Shown: piece by piece, positions 34,055-45,626 of the stretch
Layout of the letters: every line of letters starts with the position of its first letter
Numbering within the stretch: position 1 is the first letter of the stretch
Assembly: GCA_010356995.1 (NCBI GenBank)
Contig: ML996688.1
Coordinates: 620,001 to 684,000 of the forward strand
Source: Trichodelitschia bisporula
Lineage: Eukaryota > Ascomycota > Dothideomycetes > Phaeotrichales > Phaeotrichaceae
Reading direction: 5' to 3'
Length of the DNA: 64,000 nt
Notes under the pieces: model-generated
Databases searched by the model: none
What the model saw: the letters and a program-made list of their open reading frames with translations, nothing else
What the model was told of the DNA's origin: nothing
Position numbers and translations under genes: made by a program

Positions 34055-34536
34055 GCGTGATCTGGAGTTGGTACAACTAGGCGTTAGAGATGGGTGGGAA
34101 TAATATTACTGCGAAATGCTGCGTCGTTGACTGTTGAGGGTGAAGGTCAATGTTGATGTTGGAAGTGAATGCCAAATGTTGATGTTGGAAGTGAATGCCA
34201 AATGTTGATGTTAGAAGTGAGTGCCAAATGTAGTTCAACGTAACCGTTGACTGTCTCTTTAACCTCGGCGCTAGCCATGATCCTTGACCCTTTTTATGTA
34301 ACGGCCCGAATGGCGTACCGTCATAGGAAGGCCATCAAGGCACAACGTGGGCGGGGCATTGGCGGACGGAGTTACGTTATGAAAGACCCGACGACAGCTC
34401 CACCTCCCCCTCACCAACAACCCCAATCTACACCCTGCAGCATACTCCGCACGTCCTAATTCCGCACATTCAGAGACGCCCAAATAATGTGGATGCTTAC
34501 GTCCCATACAATCTATCTTTTCTCTCCGCCATCACG
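34055..34536. other. Spacer with 26-base repeats
   Basis: Holds the peptidase 3' UTR, three copies of a 26-base unit and the promoter of the acid phosphatase. No supported gene. Confidence 0.6.
34152..34229. repeat. 26-base tandem repeat, three copies
   Basis: Copies at 34152-34177, 34178-34203 and 34204-34229. The first two are identical (GTTGATGTTGGAAGTGAATG then CCAAAT); the third differs at two positions. They lie about 100 bases past the signal peptide peptidase stop, so they may be in its 3' UTR. Confidence 0.9.
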
Positions 34537-36128
34537 ATGCTAGCTCCCCGCACCGCTCTCGCCATCTCCGCCCTCGTCTCAACCTTTTTCTTTGGCACTC
34601 TCTTCTACGCCTACGGCAGCCCCTCCCTTCCATCACTACGCGCCTCAAAACCATACATTTCACCTGAGAAAGTCGCCTACGATTCCACATCCCCGTGGCC
34701 CTGGACCGCGCCATTCTCGTCTTGGTTCCATCCCCATGCGCACCTTCCCAAACCCCCGAAGTCCAAACCAGAGCAATGGAACCTCCTCTACCACCTCGGC
34801 GGCAACGGGCCTTGGGTGCCTCTCATACATCATGCCGTCCCTTATTCATCTCTCGCGCCGCCTGAGTCCTGCGAGGCGACTCAAGTGCACATGCTAGCGC
34901 GGCATCACGAGCGGTATCCCACCTTCTCGGCGGGAGGGAATATGGCTGGCGCGATGCAGCGCCTGGCTGCTGCGAATGCAACTTTCTCCGGCCCGCTGCG
35001 GTTCCTATCCAATTATACGTTCTTCGTGGATGATCCCGAGTCGCAATACGAACAACTTACGAGTACGGGGCCGTATGCTGGCACGTTGGGGGCGTTTACG
35101 GAGGGTGTGCGATTTCGAACGCGGTACCGGGGGCTGTTGGATGCTACGGAAGGGACGACGAAGATTTGGTCGAGCCAGAGTGACAGGGTCGAGGATACGG
35201 CGAAGTACTTCGCGACGGGGTTTTGGGGGTTGGGTTGGGAAAAGGACGAAGGGGGCGCAAAGCTGGTTATCATATCCGAGGGCGAGGAAAGAGGAGGGGA
35301 CACGCTGACACCCACAAATACGTGTGTGCGGTTCAATGAGGATGCCGAAGAAGGTCACGATCTGGGTGAACACAAGCAACTAGAGTTCGAAGCGACTTAC
35401 GATCCCAGCATCGCAGAGCGGCTTTCGAAGTTCGTTCATATTCCCAAGGGACAGAAGAAGTTCTCCTTCACTCCAGACGAGATCTTCTTCATGCAGGGTA
35501 TCTGCGGCTTCGAAACTACCGTCCGCGGGACCAGCCCCTTCTGTGCCCTCTTCTCACACTCCGAATGGCTGGATTTCGAGTATGGACGCGACGTCATGCA
35601 TTTCTACCGTTCGGGCCCGGGAAACAAGTACGGCAAGGCGATGGGCATGCTTTGGCTCAATGCAACAGCAGGGTTGTTGCAGGAGGGACCGCAGGCGGGA
35701 AGACTGTTCTTTAGCTTGTGAGCCCCTTCCATCCTGCCCAGAGTTGACTTGATGCTAACATCCGTAGCACGCACGACACCTCTCTCGCAGCACTCATCGC
35801 CGCACTCGGCGTCCTCGAAGACTCTGACCTTTCGACAAAGGCGCGCAACGACTCCCGCCATTGGCGCATGTCGCAAGCGCTCCCGATGGGCGGGCGCCTC
35901 ACGCTCGAGCGGCTTGAGTGCGGTACTGACGGCGACGCTTACGTGCGGCTCAATATTAACGACGGGATATTGGCACTGCCGGGATGTGACTCTGGTCCCG
36001 GGGCGAGTTGTCCGTTGGATGAGTTCATCGGATATGTTGCGCAGAAGCAAAATGTTGCAGGGGTGTTTGGGGAGGCTTGCGGCTTGTCTGATGATATGGC
36101 GAAGGGAATAGAGTTTCTGCATCAGTGA
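34537..36128 (+). CDS. Histidine acid phosphatase (phytase/MINPP type), membrane-anchored or secreted
   Basis: A branch-2 histidine phosphatase of 513 residues. Two exons (34537-35717 and 35768-36128) flank a 50-base intron. The catalytic motif is RHHERYP at 122-128 (RHxxRxP, nucleophile His123), and the proton donor pair is His396-Asp397 in FTHDTSLAALIAALG, made whole by the intron. WSSQSDRVEDTAKYFATGF is the conserved phosphoenzyme-side helix, and C-terminal cysteines (ECGTDG, PGCDSG, SCPLDEF, ACGL) fit the family disulfides. The N-terminus has a hydrophobic stretch (6-26) after MLAPRT, acting as a signal peptide or anchor. N-glycosylation sequons (NATF, NYTF, NATA) fit secretion. The start is the first ATG of the frame; a GTG 48 bases upstream is not used. 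Substrates in this group include phytate and general phosphomonoesters. Confidence 0.92.
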
Positions 36129-36362
36129 TTATATGGGCTATGGTGCTGCGCTGCGCCTGGAGTTGGTGAAAAGTTGAATAGGACATGGTGAACATATTGG
36201 ATAGTTCAGGTACGTAATGCATTCACCTTCAACTCCACCGGTACACCCTCAATGTCATCACCTGACCGCCAGCTTCAGACCCCAGAGACAACATACACCG
36301 AAACCAAACAACCATCTGTCCATTCCTTATAATCCTACTCAAAAAGCCGCCCTACAAGCAAA

Positions 36363-37610
36363 TTAAGCGACCCTCGACCCGAAGTACGCCTCTAACGCTC
36401 CCTTCGCCTCCTCATTACTCGCCACCCCCCCACCACCACATGGACACGCATTGAGCGCTCCGTTCGTCTTAAGTACAGCCATAAGTGCCGCCTCCAACAG
36501 TCGGTTTTCCCGCTCCAAAACCATGATGCGCGCTTCGAGGGGCGAGCGGGGAGGTGTGAGCCGGTACAACGATGGCTTGGGGTTGAGTGAAGGCTGGGTG
36601 AAGGAAAGAGCAGACGACACTCGTGCCGAAAGGTGCGATGGCGGTGCCGGAAATTGCTCGAGTGCACGAATATCGATTGGCGTTTCCGCCTTGGACTCTG
36701 TATTTTCGGATATAGCCCGTGGAGAAGCTGAAGTGGACTCGGCACACTCCTCTCGCACCGCCTCCCGCGGCAGGTTCGACACCCTCCTCGGCCCTGGATC
36801 CGGCGTGAGCGAGTACCTTACTGGGGACGTGCGCTGCGACGACACACGGCGCGGAACGGCACGCGGCGGTGTTTGCGGGAGGGGCTTGTTGGCCATTGTT
36901 TGCGGATCAGGAGGGCTGGTCGGCGCGTCCTGGATTACCGAGTCGATGCGAGTCTGGTCATCAGTCGGGATAGGTTCATCCACTCGCGTTGCCTGCTCCG
37001 CGTCTCTGGGCCCCGCCAAGCCAGGAGCCGGCTCCATCCCCGCAATCCACACATCCAGCTGCTCGGAGCCAACCGACGAGTGCGGGAACGAGAGTGAGAC
37101 GTGATTCTGCCGCTCGGTAGATGCCGGTGCAGGCGGCGGCGAGAGCGAGAGGTGGTTCTGCCTGTTGGGCGCTGTGGGCGGGTGTTCCGGCAGCGTCGGG
37201 GTTATGATCTGGAAGTACTTCGTTCCTTCCACTTCTCAGCCTGATACACCATAGAGCAGGACAGGGATCTTACCAGCCTTCGACACCTTCTGCACTGCGT
37301 TTGGCGGGATGGGCACCGCCGGATTCTGCGGTCGGTCCGCCGTCTTCCTACTCCGCCAGAATGCACGCGAGCTCTTCGGGCGCCGCTGCACCTCGGGTGC
37401 GCTCGGGGGACCGGTGTTGCGTAGGAAGAACGCGATGTCGTATGTGGTATCCTCGGCCCGGGGCGATACCACGCGGGAGGTGGAGCCGCCTGACTCGTCA
37501 GAGTAGTCCGAGTCCGTCTCTTCTTCCGTGAAGACGGGGCCGGGCCCGGTGTTCCAGGTGACGGAGTCGAAGGGGACGGCGTTATCAATGGCAGAGTGGC
37601 GGCGGTCCAT
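36363..37610 (-). CDS. Disordered protein with C-terminal coiled coil, unknown
   Basis: Two exons give about 399 residues. Exon 1 is 37274-37610. Exon 2 most likely starts at 37225 (intron of 48 bases ending GGAAG, with a CTGAG branch-like site before it); a 39-base alternative with acceptor CTGAG at 37235 would add three residues. The N-terminal part has WNTGPGPVFTEEETDSDYSD and TTYDIAFFLRNTGPP, the latter resembling a short conserved motif of fungal proteins of unknown role. The middle is Pro/Ser/Thr/Arg-rich and disordered, with several SPxR/TPxR-like sites. Near residues 340-370 the segment SPLEARIMVLERENRLLEAA forms a likely short coiled coil, and ACPCGGGG follows it. No enzyme domain seen. 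It may be a scaffold or signalling adaptor, which is only a guess. Confidence 0.72.
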
Positions 37611-38954
37611 GGTCGTGATGCGGCGTTGCGGTGCGGGTAGGGAAAAAGTGAGTGGGGTGTCTGATCCGCGACAGGGCGAGATCGCCGTCTTATGCTCCTT
37701 AATATTGGGCTTATCGCCAGGGGAAGGAGGAGTGGCGGCGGGGAGGAGAGCTGTCTAGATCGCTACAGCCCGATACCCGCTGCAAGACATGCGCGTCTGG
37801 CCGACCTGGAAGGGCGGAGTTGTGCTCTATGCACAATGCAAGGGGTGGGAGTCGGGAGATGGAGAGTGAGGCTGAGGACTCTTCTTCGGGTCTGCAATAA
37901 TTGAAGAAACAAACTCCCTTAAAGACAACCGAAACTCGGAGGAAGAAGTTACGGATTTCAGCATCCCAATTTCCATATCCACGTTGCAGAACCGGCGCCC
38001 CCAATCCGCATCCTAATCCGCATCCCCGCCACCCGTCACACGCCAACGGCCGCTTTTCGTAATGAGACGAGGCGAAAAGGCTTTCGCATGGCGTACGCCC
38101 AGGAGCAATACGAAAAAATCGTGGCCTCCCTGCCAGGGGCGCTTTGCGGATGGGGCGGCTACGACCTTTTCTCGGGTGGCCCTTTTACTGCATCCAAAGC
38201 GGAAAAAGAAGCATGTGGGGCAGGACAAATGTGCGACGCGAGCGAGAGGGCGCCCCGCATCCGTACCGTAGTGCAGTCAGATAACTGGGCAATTAGCCCA
38301 ATGCTTTCAAATGGCGTCGACTTTGTTTTGCTAGGGAGTGGAGTCAATAAAGAGGCGCCGTGTGCTTGATAGGGAGATCGGCGGCTCGGCCACCAGAAAG
38401 GGTCGTGGCTGTTCCTGTCGGCAAAAGCACTTCGGCAAGGCGGCCACGATTTTTTTCGGGTGGCCCGTGGCTCTTCAGCCTCCCGCATGCTCGCGCTGGG
38501 GACGACCACTAAGATACCGTCGGAGAATAATGTCAGCGCGCGCCACCTGTCACGTTCATGGTGCTGTGCGACGGGAGAGAACAATGACATTCTCGCTGTC
38601 TGTCTGGAACAACGGTAAGTACAATAGAAAAGCACTTCCCCTACATCTAGATCTATGCAGATGACGTGGTATCGCAAGTTGCAGCAAAAGCTCCCATTGT
38701 ACCTCCGTAGACACAAAACGCCCCGATGGATAAGATTCCACCTACTATGTCCGAAAAAGGTAAAGTCGCAAAACGCCGACGCAAAATGCACCCATGTTCC
38801 GGTAGCTAATGCAAAAGCATTAGGAGAACAAAACAAATATTCTTCAGACCATGTCGGGGAAACCGGTCAACCCGCTACCCATTGTGTAAACGCCCTATGC
38901 CCAACCCAGATTGAGTAAGTATGCAGCTCTATGTACCTATCTTTTTATGTTCAT
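37611..38954. other. Spacer with a decayed inverted repeat
   Basis: About 1.3 kb with the promoter of the 399-residue protein at the left and the SEN1 3' UTR at the right. It contains a 12-base repeat AATCCGCATCCT/AATCCGCATCCC near 38003-38026 and the inverted repeat described separately. Open frames here read the two repeat arms and are not convincing genes. Confidence 0.6.
38111..38458. repeat. Decayed inverted repeat, arms of about 70 bases
   Basis: The left arm (about 38111-38182) matches the reverse complement of the right arm (about 38390-38458) over some 70 bases with scattered differences and small gaps; I estimate roughly 70-75 percent identity by eye. Shared blocks are CGAAAAAA(A)TCGTGGCC, TGCC..., GCTTTGC/GCTTTTGC, and CTACGACCTTTTC versus CCACGACCCTTTC. 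The arms are separated by about 207 bases. It could be a remnant of a MITE-like element or a local inverted duplication. Clear terminal repeats or a target-site duplication were not found. Confidence 0.6.
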
Positions 38955-41900
38955 CTATTGTTTCTTCGGCCGGTTCGGCTGAAGAAGTGGGTTTGCAGGA
39001 CCCTTCGGCCTACGCCGCCTAATAGGCGGCCCGGCACCCGGTGGAGGTGGGACCAAGGAGCCAGGGTTCGAGTTCTCTAGGTCGACGTACGGATCCAAGG
39101 GCTTATTCGCTGATGCAGCAGCAGGTCCTTTCGAGGCAGCCTCTTCGCGCTTGATTTCAGGTTTTTCCTCCTCGATGTACTTTTTCTCAATCCCCGGTTC
39201 CTCCTTCACCCTCATCCGCATCTTCTTGACCTCAAAAGGATCCTTCTTGACTAGAGCTTCGGGAACGAGCTTTCCGGTGTCGGCTTCCACCATGTCGCTG
39301 TCGAAGTCCCCAGCCTTGCGCTTCCTTGGGATATTGCGCACGTGCACTTTGCGCTCGGCGTCCGACGACTTCGAAGACTTGTAAGAGACGTCCGACATCT
39401 CGAGATCGCCATCTGCGTCGATCTTTGGACGGGGCCCGCAAGGACCAGTTGGGATGGTGGACTGGACAGATGCTTCATTGCCAGGCAAGAAGGTCGCCCG
39501 ATTGAGCGCATCAGCCGGAGTATGAAGCTGGCGCGCCACGGAGTCTTTTATTAACTTGCCCCAGAACTCGCCGCGCTGGAGAGAGTCGGAATTGCCGAGA
39601 ACGAAGAGCGATGACTTGGCGCGGGTGAGACCGACGTTCATGCGGCGGATATCTTGCAAGAAGCCAATGCCTCCAGACCGTGAAGCACGCACGCACGAGA
39701 AGATGATGATCTCGCTCTCGCGTCCCTGGTAGGCGTCCGTCGTGTTGAACTCAATCATTTCAGTGATATCGTTGCCGTAGACTCGCGAGAATTTCTCACG
39801 TAACAAGCGAAGCTGTGACTTGTAGGGGGTGATGATACCGATTTTACCCGGAAACTGAAAATCCGGACAGAACTTCATCAAGGCTTCGTACAGCTGGAAG
39901 GCAACGTTGATTTCGGCATGATTGACCAATGAATGGCCACTGGCACTCTCATGTCGGCCCTTGACGTCGAAGAAGCGATACGGGCTGAGAAGCGGATGCG
40001 CATGCCACGGCTGGATGCGCAGGTTCGCCATACCATCACCATCGACAAGCTTACCGTCGTAGAATGTAGCGCTAGGGAAGCTGCTGATATCCGGATGCAT
40101 GCGGTACTGCGTATCCAGAAGGTGGACGCGGTCGGGTTTGTTCGATTGCATCCGAACAAACAAACTCTGCTCGTACTGGAACTTGGCAGCCTCTCTGGAG
40201 AATACGGTTGGCGGAAGCTGCTTCGGGTCGCCAACAAGAATGCACTTGACGCAGCCATACTTGAGCGGAATGAGACTGCTGACTTCCACACACTGTGCGG
40301 CTTCGTCGACAATGACAGTCTCGAAGACAACGTTCAGACTCCGGAAAATATCATGACCAGTTGTGTTGAGGGTGGCGCAGATGACATGTGCCTCGTCGAT
40401 GATCTTGTCCTGAGCCCCCATTCGATCCATACCGGCCTGTCGATCCTTGGACTTTTCATTATCTTTGATCATGTCGATTTCAGAGGAGAGCTGCGTGCGC
40501 CTCCGCTTTAAGGCGCCAATTTCATCTTGGAGCGCGTGGACATCCGCACCCTTTTTCTGGCCCTCCCTTAACTGCTCATATGCCTCATTGATACGCGCCG
40601 ACACGGACTGATGCTCCGTAAAAACATGCTGAGTCTCCCCCCGGGACGCCTTTGAGTCTGTTGTGCCCTCCATGCGGGCATTGACAAGACTCTCAAGCGT
40701 CACATCAGCCACCCCGGCACTCACGGCGTCGGTCCGACCCACGCGAATGACGTTAATCTTCTTGTGCGTACCGGTAGTTGTTGTAACGCCCTGCATCAGG
40801 CGCATGACGATCTCGTCAACGGCGGCATTGCTGGGCGCACACACAAGTAGCTTCTTCTTTAGAACTTGGTTCTGTTGCGGGATTTGAGCACCAGTAGGCA
40901 CCGCAATCGGAGTGGCTTTAGTCTCGCGGAGGACTGGTGTGAGAAGTGCACCCACGAGAGCAACAATGGTCTTCGTTTTGCCAGTGCCGGGTGGTCCTTG
41001 GATGAGTGTAAAGGCATCACTGTCAATGGCAGACTTGACAGCTTTAGCCTGAGCGCGGTTAAGCTTGTAGCTATCCATGATCGGCTGGAGTACGGTATCA
41101 GCGTACTTCAGGAGATGTGAAGGCACCGCCTGTAGGATCTCCTGACAGAGATCGAAGTGCTCCAAGGTCATCAGAGAGGCGTATTCACGCTCCATGGAGA
41201 TGATGGAATCAACCTTGACGGCATAGAGCGTTGCCTTGGGGCTAATGTACTTCACCAACGGGCTGCTAGGCGAAACTTTATACTGCACTTCAAGACTGCC
41301 TTTCTTCAACGTCGCCCTCATGACGTATGCTAGGCAGTTTGGCGCCCCCCGGTCTTTGTGGGGATTTTTCGAGGACGACAAGAGCACGATGTCACCTTCT
41401 CCGACCTGAAATGATTCTTTCAACTTCGCGTCAACGGTAGAGCTGACATGCATAAGGGAATCGACACTGCTCCGAGAGACGATGTTCACTTCATACGGCT
41501 TGAAGTTTCCCTCTTCGCGCTGTTGCACCAGCCCCTGCCAGGCTTCGAGCATGAGCAGCGGCTGAAAGACGTTCTTGTAGTCCTGTGGTGAGCGGAACGA
41601 AGTCGGTACTCTCGAGTAGATGTCTGGGTACGGGCCCGGTGGTGTATCACCCTCATGGAAGAAGTTCCAGGAGACAAATACGGCATGAAGGCTGGTAAGA
41701 TCGGGCTTGAGGCGAGCACGCATGCTAGCCGCTGTACGTGGTATCCGTCGCACCTTGACCGGCCCCAATGGGATGTCCGTGATGAGATTGTGGGGCTGCT
41801 TGGGGCCAGCAGGCTTAGATTTGGTTGGGCCACCGAAGAGTTCGACATCGAGCTCATTATCCGAATCGTCATCTTCTGATGATTCGGAAGATGAAACCAT

Positions 41901-44900
41901 CATACTTGACCCCTTCTGTTCAGACTCAGGCAGATAACCCGGGATACCCAAGCCTTTGATCGCCGAGCCCACATTTGAAATGCCAGCACGAGCAGCAGTA
42001 ATTGCCGCAGCATCACGCTTACGCTTAGCCTCCATCTCCGCAGCACGCTTGGCCTTGAAGGATTCTGAGTCGATGACGTTCCTGATCGGTGCAGGCTTGG
42101 GGGCCACCGTGGGCTTCCGCTGCTTCTCGGTTGCAGCTTTCCTCGCATCCATGAGCTTCTTGAAGCGATCGGCTCCTTTCGTGGCACCGCTGATGACTTT
42201 GTCCATCGCCTCAGAATTTGATTCGGAATCGGAGATGCCATGGCTGACAGAGCTGCTCCTAGGAGCAGGGGTGATTCCAGGCTTAGCCCAATCGCTGATG
42301 GAGCGCTGTTTGGACTTTTTCAAAACAGGCTTGGTGGTGGGCTCCGGAGCAAGAGAGCGGCCAGTATGTTTCTCAAATGACCTGGTAAGCTCGGCGATCT
42401 GCTGGTTGCTGAGATTTGCGCGTATTTGTCCGTTGATGACGCTCTCAATGTAGTTCAGGGTTTCCGTTGAGACCATGATTGAGACGCTTTGTAGCTTCTC
42501 AAGCACCTTTGTGACAAGATAGACGATCTTGTACACGAGGAATTCGTCGCGAAGACGCAACCACCGCACCATAGAGAGCATGGTCTCTTTCGGATGCTGA
42601 AGCATCTTGCCACGGAAGGCCTCGGTGTTGTCCTTGCCGGTATCCTGATCGATCTCGGCGACGGCATTGACAAAGGTATTGTATATGCCAAAGAGAGCGT
42701 CCGCGAACTGCATCACGTCTCGACAGAACTCCCTAAGGTACTCCTTGTCGTGTCCCACACCACTCCATCCTTCGGTAGAGTCGAAAACAACGGTTAAAAC
42801 TTGCCAGAAGACGGCCCATAGGTCCAGTGTGGCCTTTGCTTCGGCATCACTAAGTTTCTGGAGCATGAGCAACCCGTCTTGAGAGTTCCCAAGCAAGTCA
42901 ACAACATCTATGCTAAGTTTGACGAGGTGCGGCATAGGTGCAAATATTTTCTTTGAAGCCAACACTTTCATAGACTGAGTGAGCGCGGAGATGAAGTTCA
43001 AGTAGGCAAGGCGAATAACGTACGCCAAAGCCTCTCTACGCTCAGGTTGCGAGCTCATGACCTTGAGTACTTCCATTGCCGATTGGCGAGTCGCATGGTG
43101 CGATGAGACAAGCGTGGAGACGATGGAGATACTAGTATGTGGGGTCTTGAAAATACCGGCCAGATCAAAGGAATGGAAATCCTGAAGACGCTCCAGGACT
43201 CTGGCAACATTATTGCACAGCTGATCGTACTCCTTGTTAAAGCAAGGAGCTTGTGCGGACTTTCTGGTGGTGATGTACTTATCGGTGAAGCGCTCCAGAC
43301 CGACCAAACTGCGTGTGCCCAGTAAGATGTAAGTTGCTAACGCTTGATCCCCGTAGTCAATGGCACTTATCAGCGCGTTCCAAAGTGCTTCGGACCCGGT
43401 GCCATCTGTGTTGCGAATTGGCTTTCCGGCATGGATTGACTCCCGGCGCATGGACAGGGCTAAGCAGTCAAGCGCGATTGACCGCTCTACAACCGTTAAC
43501 GCCACAAGACCGGGTTGACCGCCATCCACAGGATTTTTCAGATTCTTCGTTATGGAGACGATGGCCTTGACATGGTCCTTGACTAGGTCAAGCATATCAG
43601 AGACCACCGCCGTTCCAACAAATGTCGCAAATGTCCGTTCCTTGGAGAGATTTTCCAGGGTGTGTGAAAGGACAAGCAGTGCTATGTTAAAGCAGGCCAC
43701 ACGAGCTTTGGTAGGAAGGCCGTTGTCTTGGTTGCGCGTCATCAACTGGTGGACCATCGACCGGCAAGCAGGCGTGATGTTCTGGGGCTTAATTGATGTC
43801 AGGAAGGGCAGGATCCACCCGAATATTTCACCGAGATCTGGTGCATCCTCCTGTCCCTGACGCAAGAAGATCTTCTTCAGCGCCGGACTATGAAATATCT
43901 GCTCGATGAAGGCGGAGGGAGGGATGGCCCCCATCGCATCCCAGAAGTCGGTGGGAGAAAGCTCTATGAGATGGCGCACAGTACGGAGTAAATCGGTAAA
44001 CCCTGGGGAGTCCAGTTGAAGATGCTCCAGGGCAAGGCGGTAGATGCTGATGTCTATACCCCGGAGCGAGTGTGTGACAAGATCCTTGTTCAGCTTCGAA
44101 ACGATTAACCGGGCACCGTCCCAAAACCGGGGGACAAAGCTCATGTCCAGAGAGGATATCTGCACGCGCATCATGGCCTCAAAGAGCGGACGCCGAATCG
44201 CCCATTCGAATTCCTGGCGAGTCGGCGACCGCCAAAGCTTCTCCCAGTTGAAAACGGCGAAGGAATATCGAGACTCGACTGATGAGAAGAAAAAGTATGA
44301 AAGGGCTGGGAGGAAACTATGCAACCTGAGTTTCTTCCGAGTCTGAACCAACTGAAAAGGAGAATCGAAGTGTTGTGCCATCAGGGTGGGATTGCGCAGG
44401 TACGGCTCGCAGCTGAGCACTTCGAAGAGAGAGTGGATACCCACTGAACCCAGGTTTGCGATCTTTCTTTCTGATTCGGGTAGCGAGGCTAGTTGAGCTT
44501 GAGCATGTTTAAGACCTTGAGTGATCCTCGTAACGTTGAGCTCGTCGAACGTTTTCATGAATTCTACTACTTGCTCGACATCGTATTGCTCCTCAAGGCG
44601 CTGTCTTAGGAGAGACCTCGAGGCATGGAACACGCGGATGCAGATATGGCAAGTGGTCATCCAGTGTTCGAGTCGCAGCTGCAGCCAGTCCCGGTAGGGA
44701 GCGGCTTCCGCACCGTTGTATGCCAGAATACGGAAAGCGTCGAGTACGAGATGTTTGCGCTTTTGTGCCTCCTCTATCTTACGAATGCGTTCAGCCTCGA
44801 CCGCAGGGTCAACGGTTCTGTCCTCTTCCAGAAGATCCTCTTCATAGTATCGGGTGTAGTCGTCAAGGCTGGTACATGGGCAGAACCAATGGGTTTCGGG

Positions 44901-44996
44901 AGGGAGAGCCTGGAGCTCGCTGGACCACTTGTTAGCAAAGCATGCCAAAGGTGGCGACTTGCAGACTTACTGTAAATTTTGGACAACTTCCGCCAT
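38955..44996 (-). CDS. SEN1: Sen1/senataxin-type superfamily 1 RNA-DNA helicase
   Basis: Sen1 ends transcription of short non-coding RNAs and resolves R-loops at the RNA polymerase II exit. Two coding exons, 44971-44996 (26 bases) and 38955-44919, with a 51-base intron (branch GCTAAC) give 1996 residues, close to fungal Sen1. The first exon encodes MAEVVQNL and the split His; without it the protein lacks its ATG. Residues 1 to about 750 form the helical Sen1 N-terminal domain, followed by a linker with basic and Ser/Asp/Glu-rich parts. The helicase core has Walker A LIQGPPGTGKTKTI (about 1320), DEAAQ in VIVDEAAQCVEVSSLIPLKY (about 1547), LVGDPKQLPPTVFS, DAYQGRESEIIIFSCVRA, and RMNVGLTRAKSSLFVLGN (about 1768). 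The C-terminus is basic and disordered and ends NRPKKQ, fitting a nuclear protein. Confidence 0.97.
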
Positions 44997-45626
44997 GTTG
45001 CCGAGTGGGGTGATACGCTCACTGGGTTCTGTGGTTTGCTTCCGACTACCGAAATTCCATTCCTCGTGTAGTTGAGAGCGAACGACGAGGATGTGGGGTT
45101 GAGAGAGTGGGAAGTAACGTTACGACGGCAATTCAGGAAGGGTGTAGAATAGAGCAAACCAAGGAGCGTCAGGTTCTGCAAGCAGGAGAGCGTGGAGTGC
45201 TCTGGTGAAAGGCAGAAGCGCAAGGCCAAGACTTGACTTCCGTTCGCGGTCTCACGTTTTGGCGCGTCTATAGATCGTTCTGTGTGGCCGAGGCGTGCAC
45301 GGCCCACTCACTGTGGCTGAACTACCACTCGGACCCTTATAAGCGCTTCCCATCCGCCATTTCATGTATCAACGCGCCACGCGCGCTAAATCCTTTGGAC
45401 AAGCAAGCGGTGCGCCTATGCAAAAACACTTGGAGCTAAACTTTTTGAGACATGATATCAACAGATCCTTGATCATCATTTCAAGATAACTAAACTACCA
45501 ACCACCGACATCCAATCCATGAGGAAATAACCAAGTACACTATCACGAACCTAAACCCTTTACCCGCCAAGAAACTCCATATCGCATATCAGACAAACAA
45601 GATTTTGCAAAAACCATTCCCTCCTC
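44997..45626. other. SEN1 promoter and 3' flank of the DOMON gene
   Basis: No supported gene in this 0.6 kb. Confidence 0.6.

Noticed and set aside
37235-37273. 39-base intron for the disordered coiled-coil protein
   Set aside because: It is shorter than all other introns in the window (42 or more) and leaves no room for a branch site; the 48-base version to 37226 fits better, although both keep the frame.
39055-39080. GGTTCGA-like tRNA B box
   Set aside because: It lies inside the SEN1 coding region and no A box or cloverleaf surrounds it.
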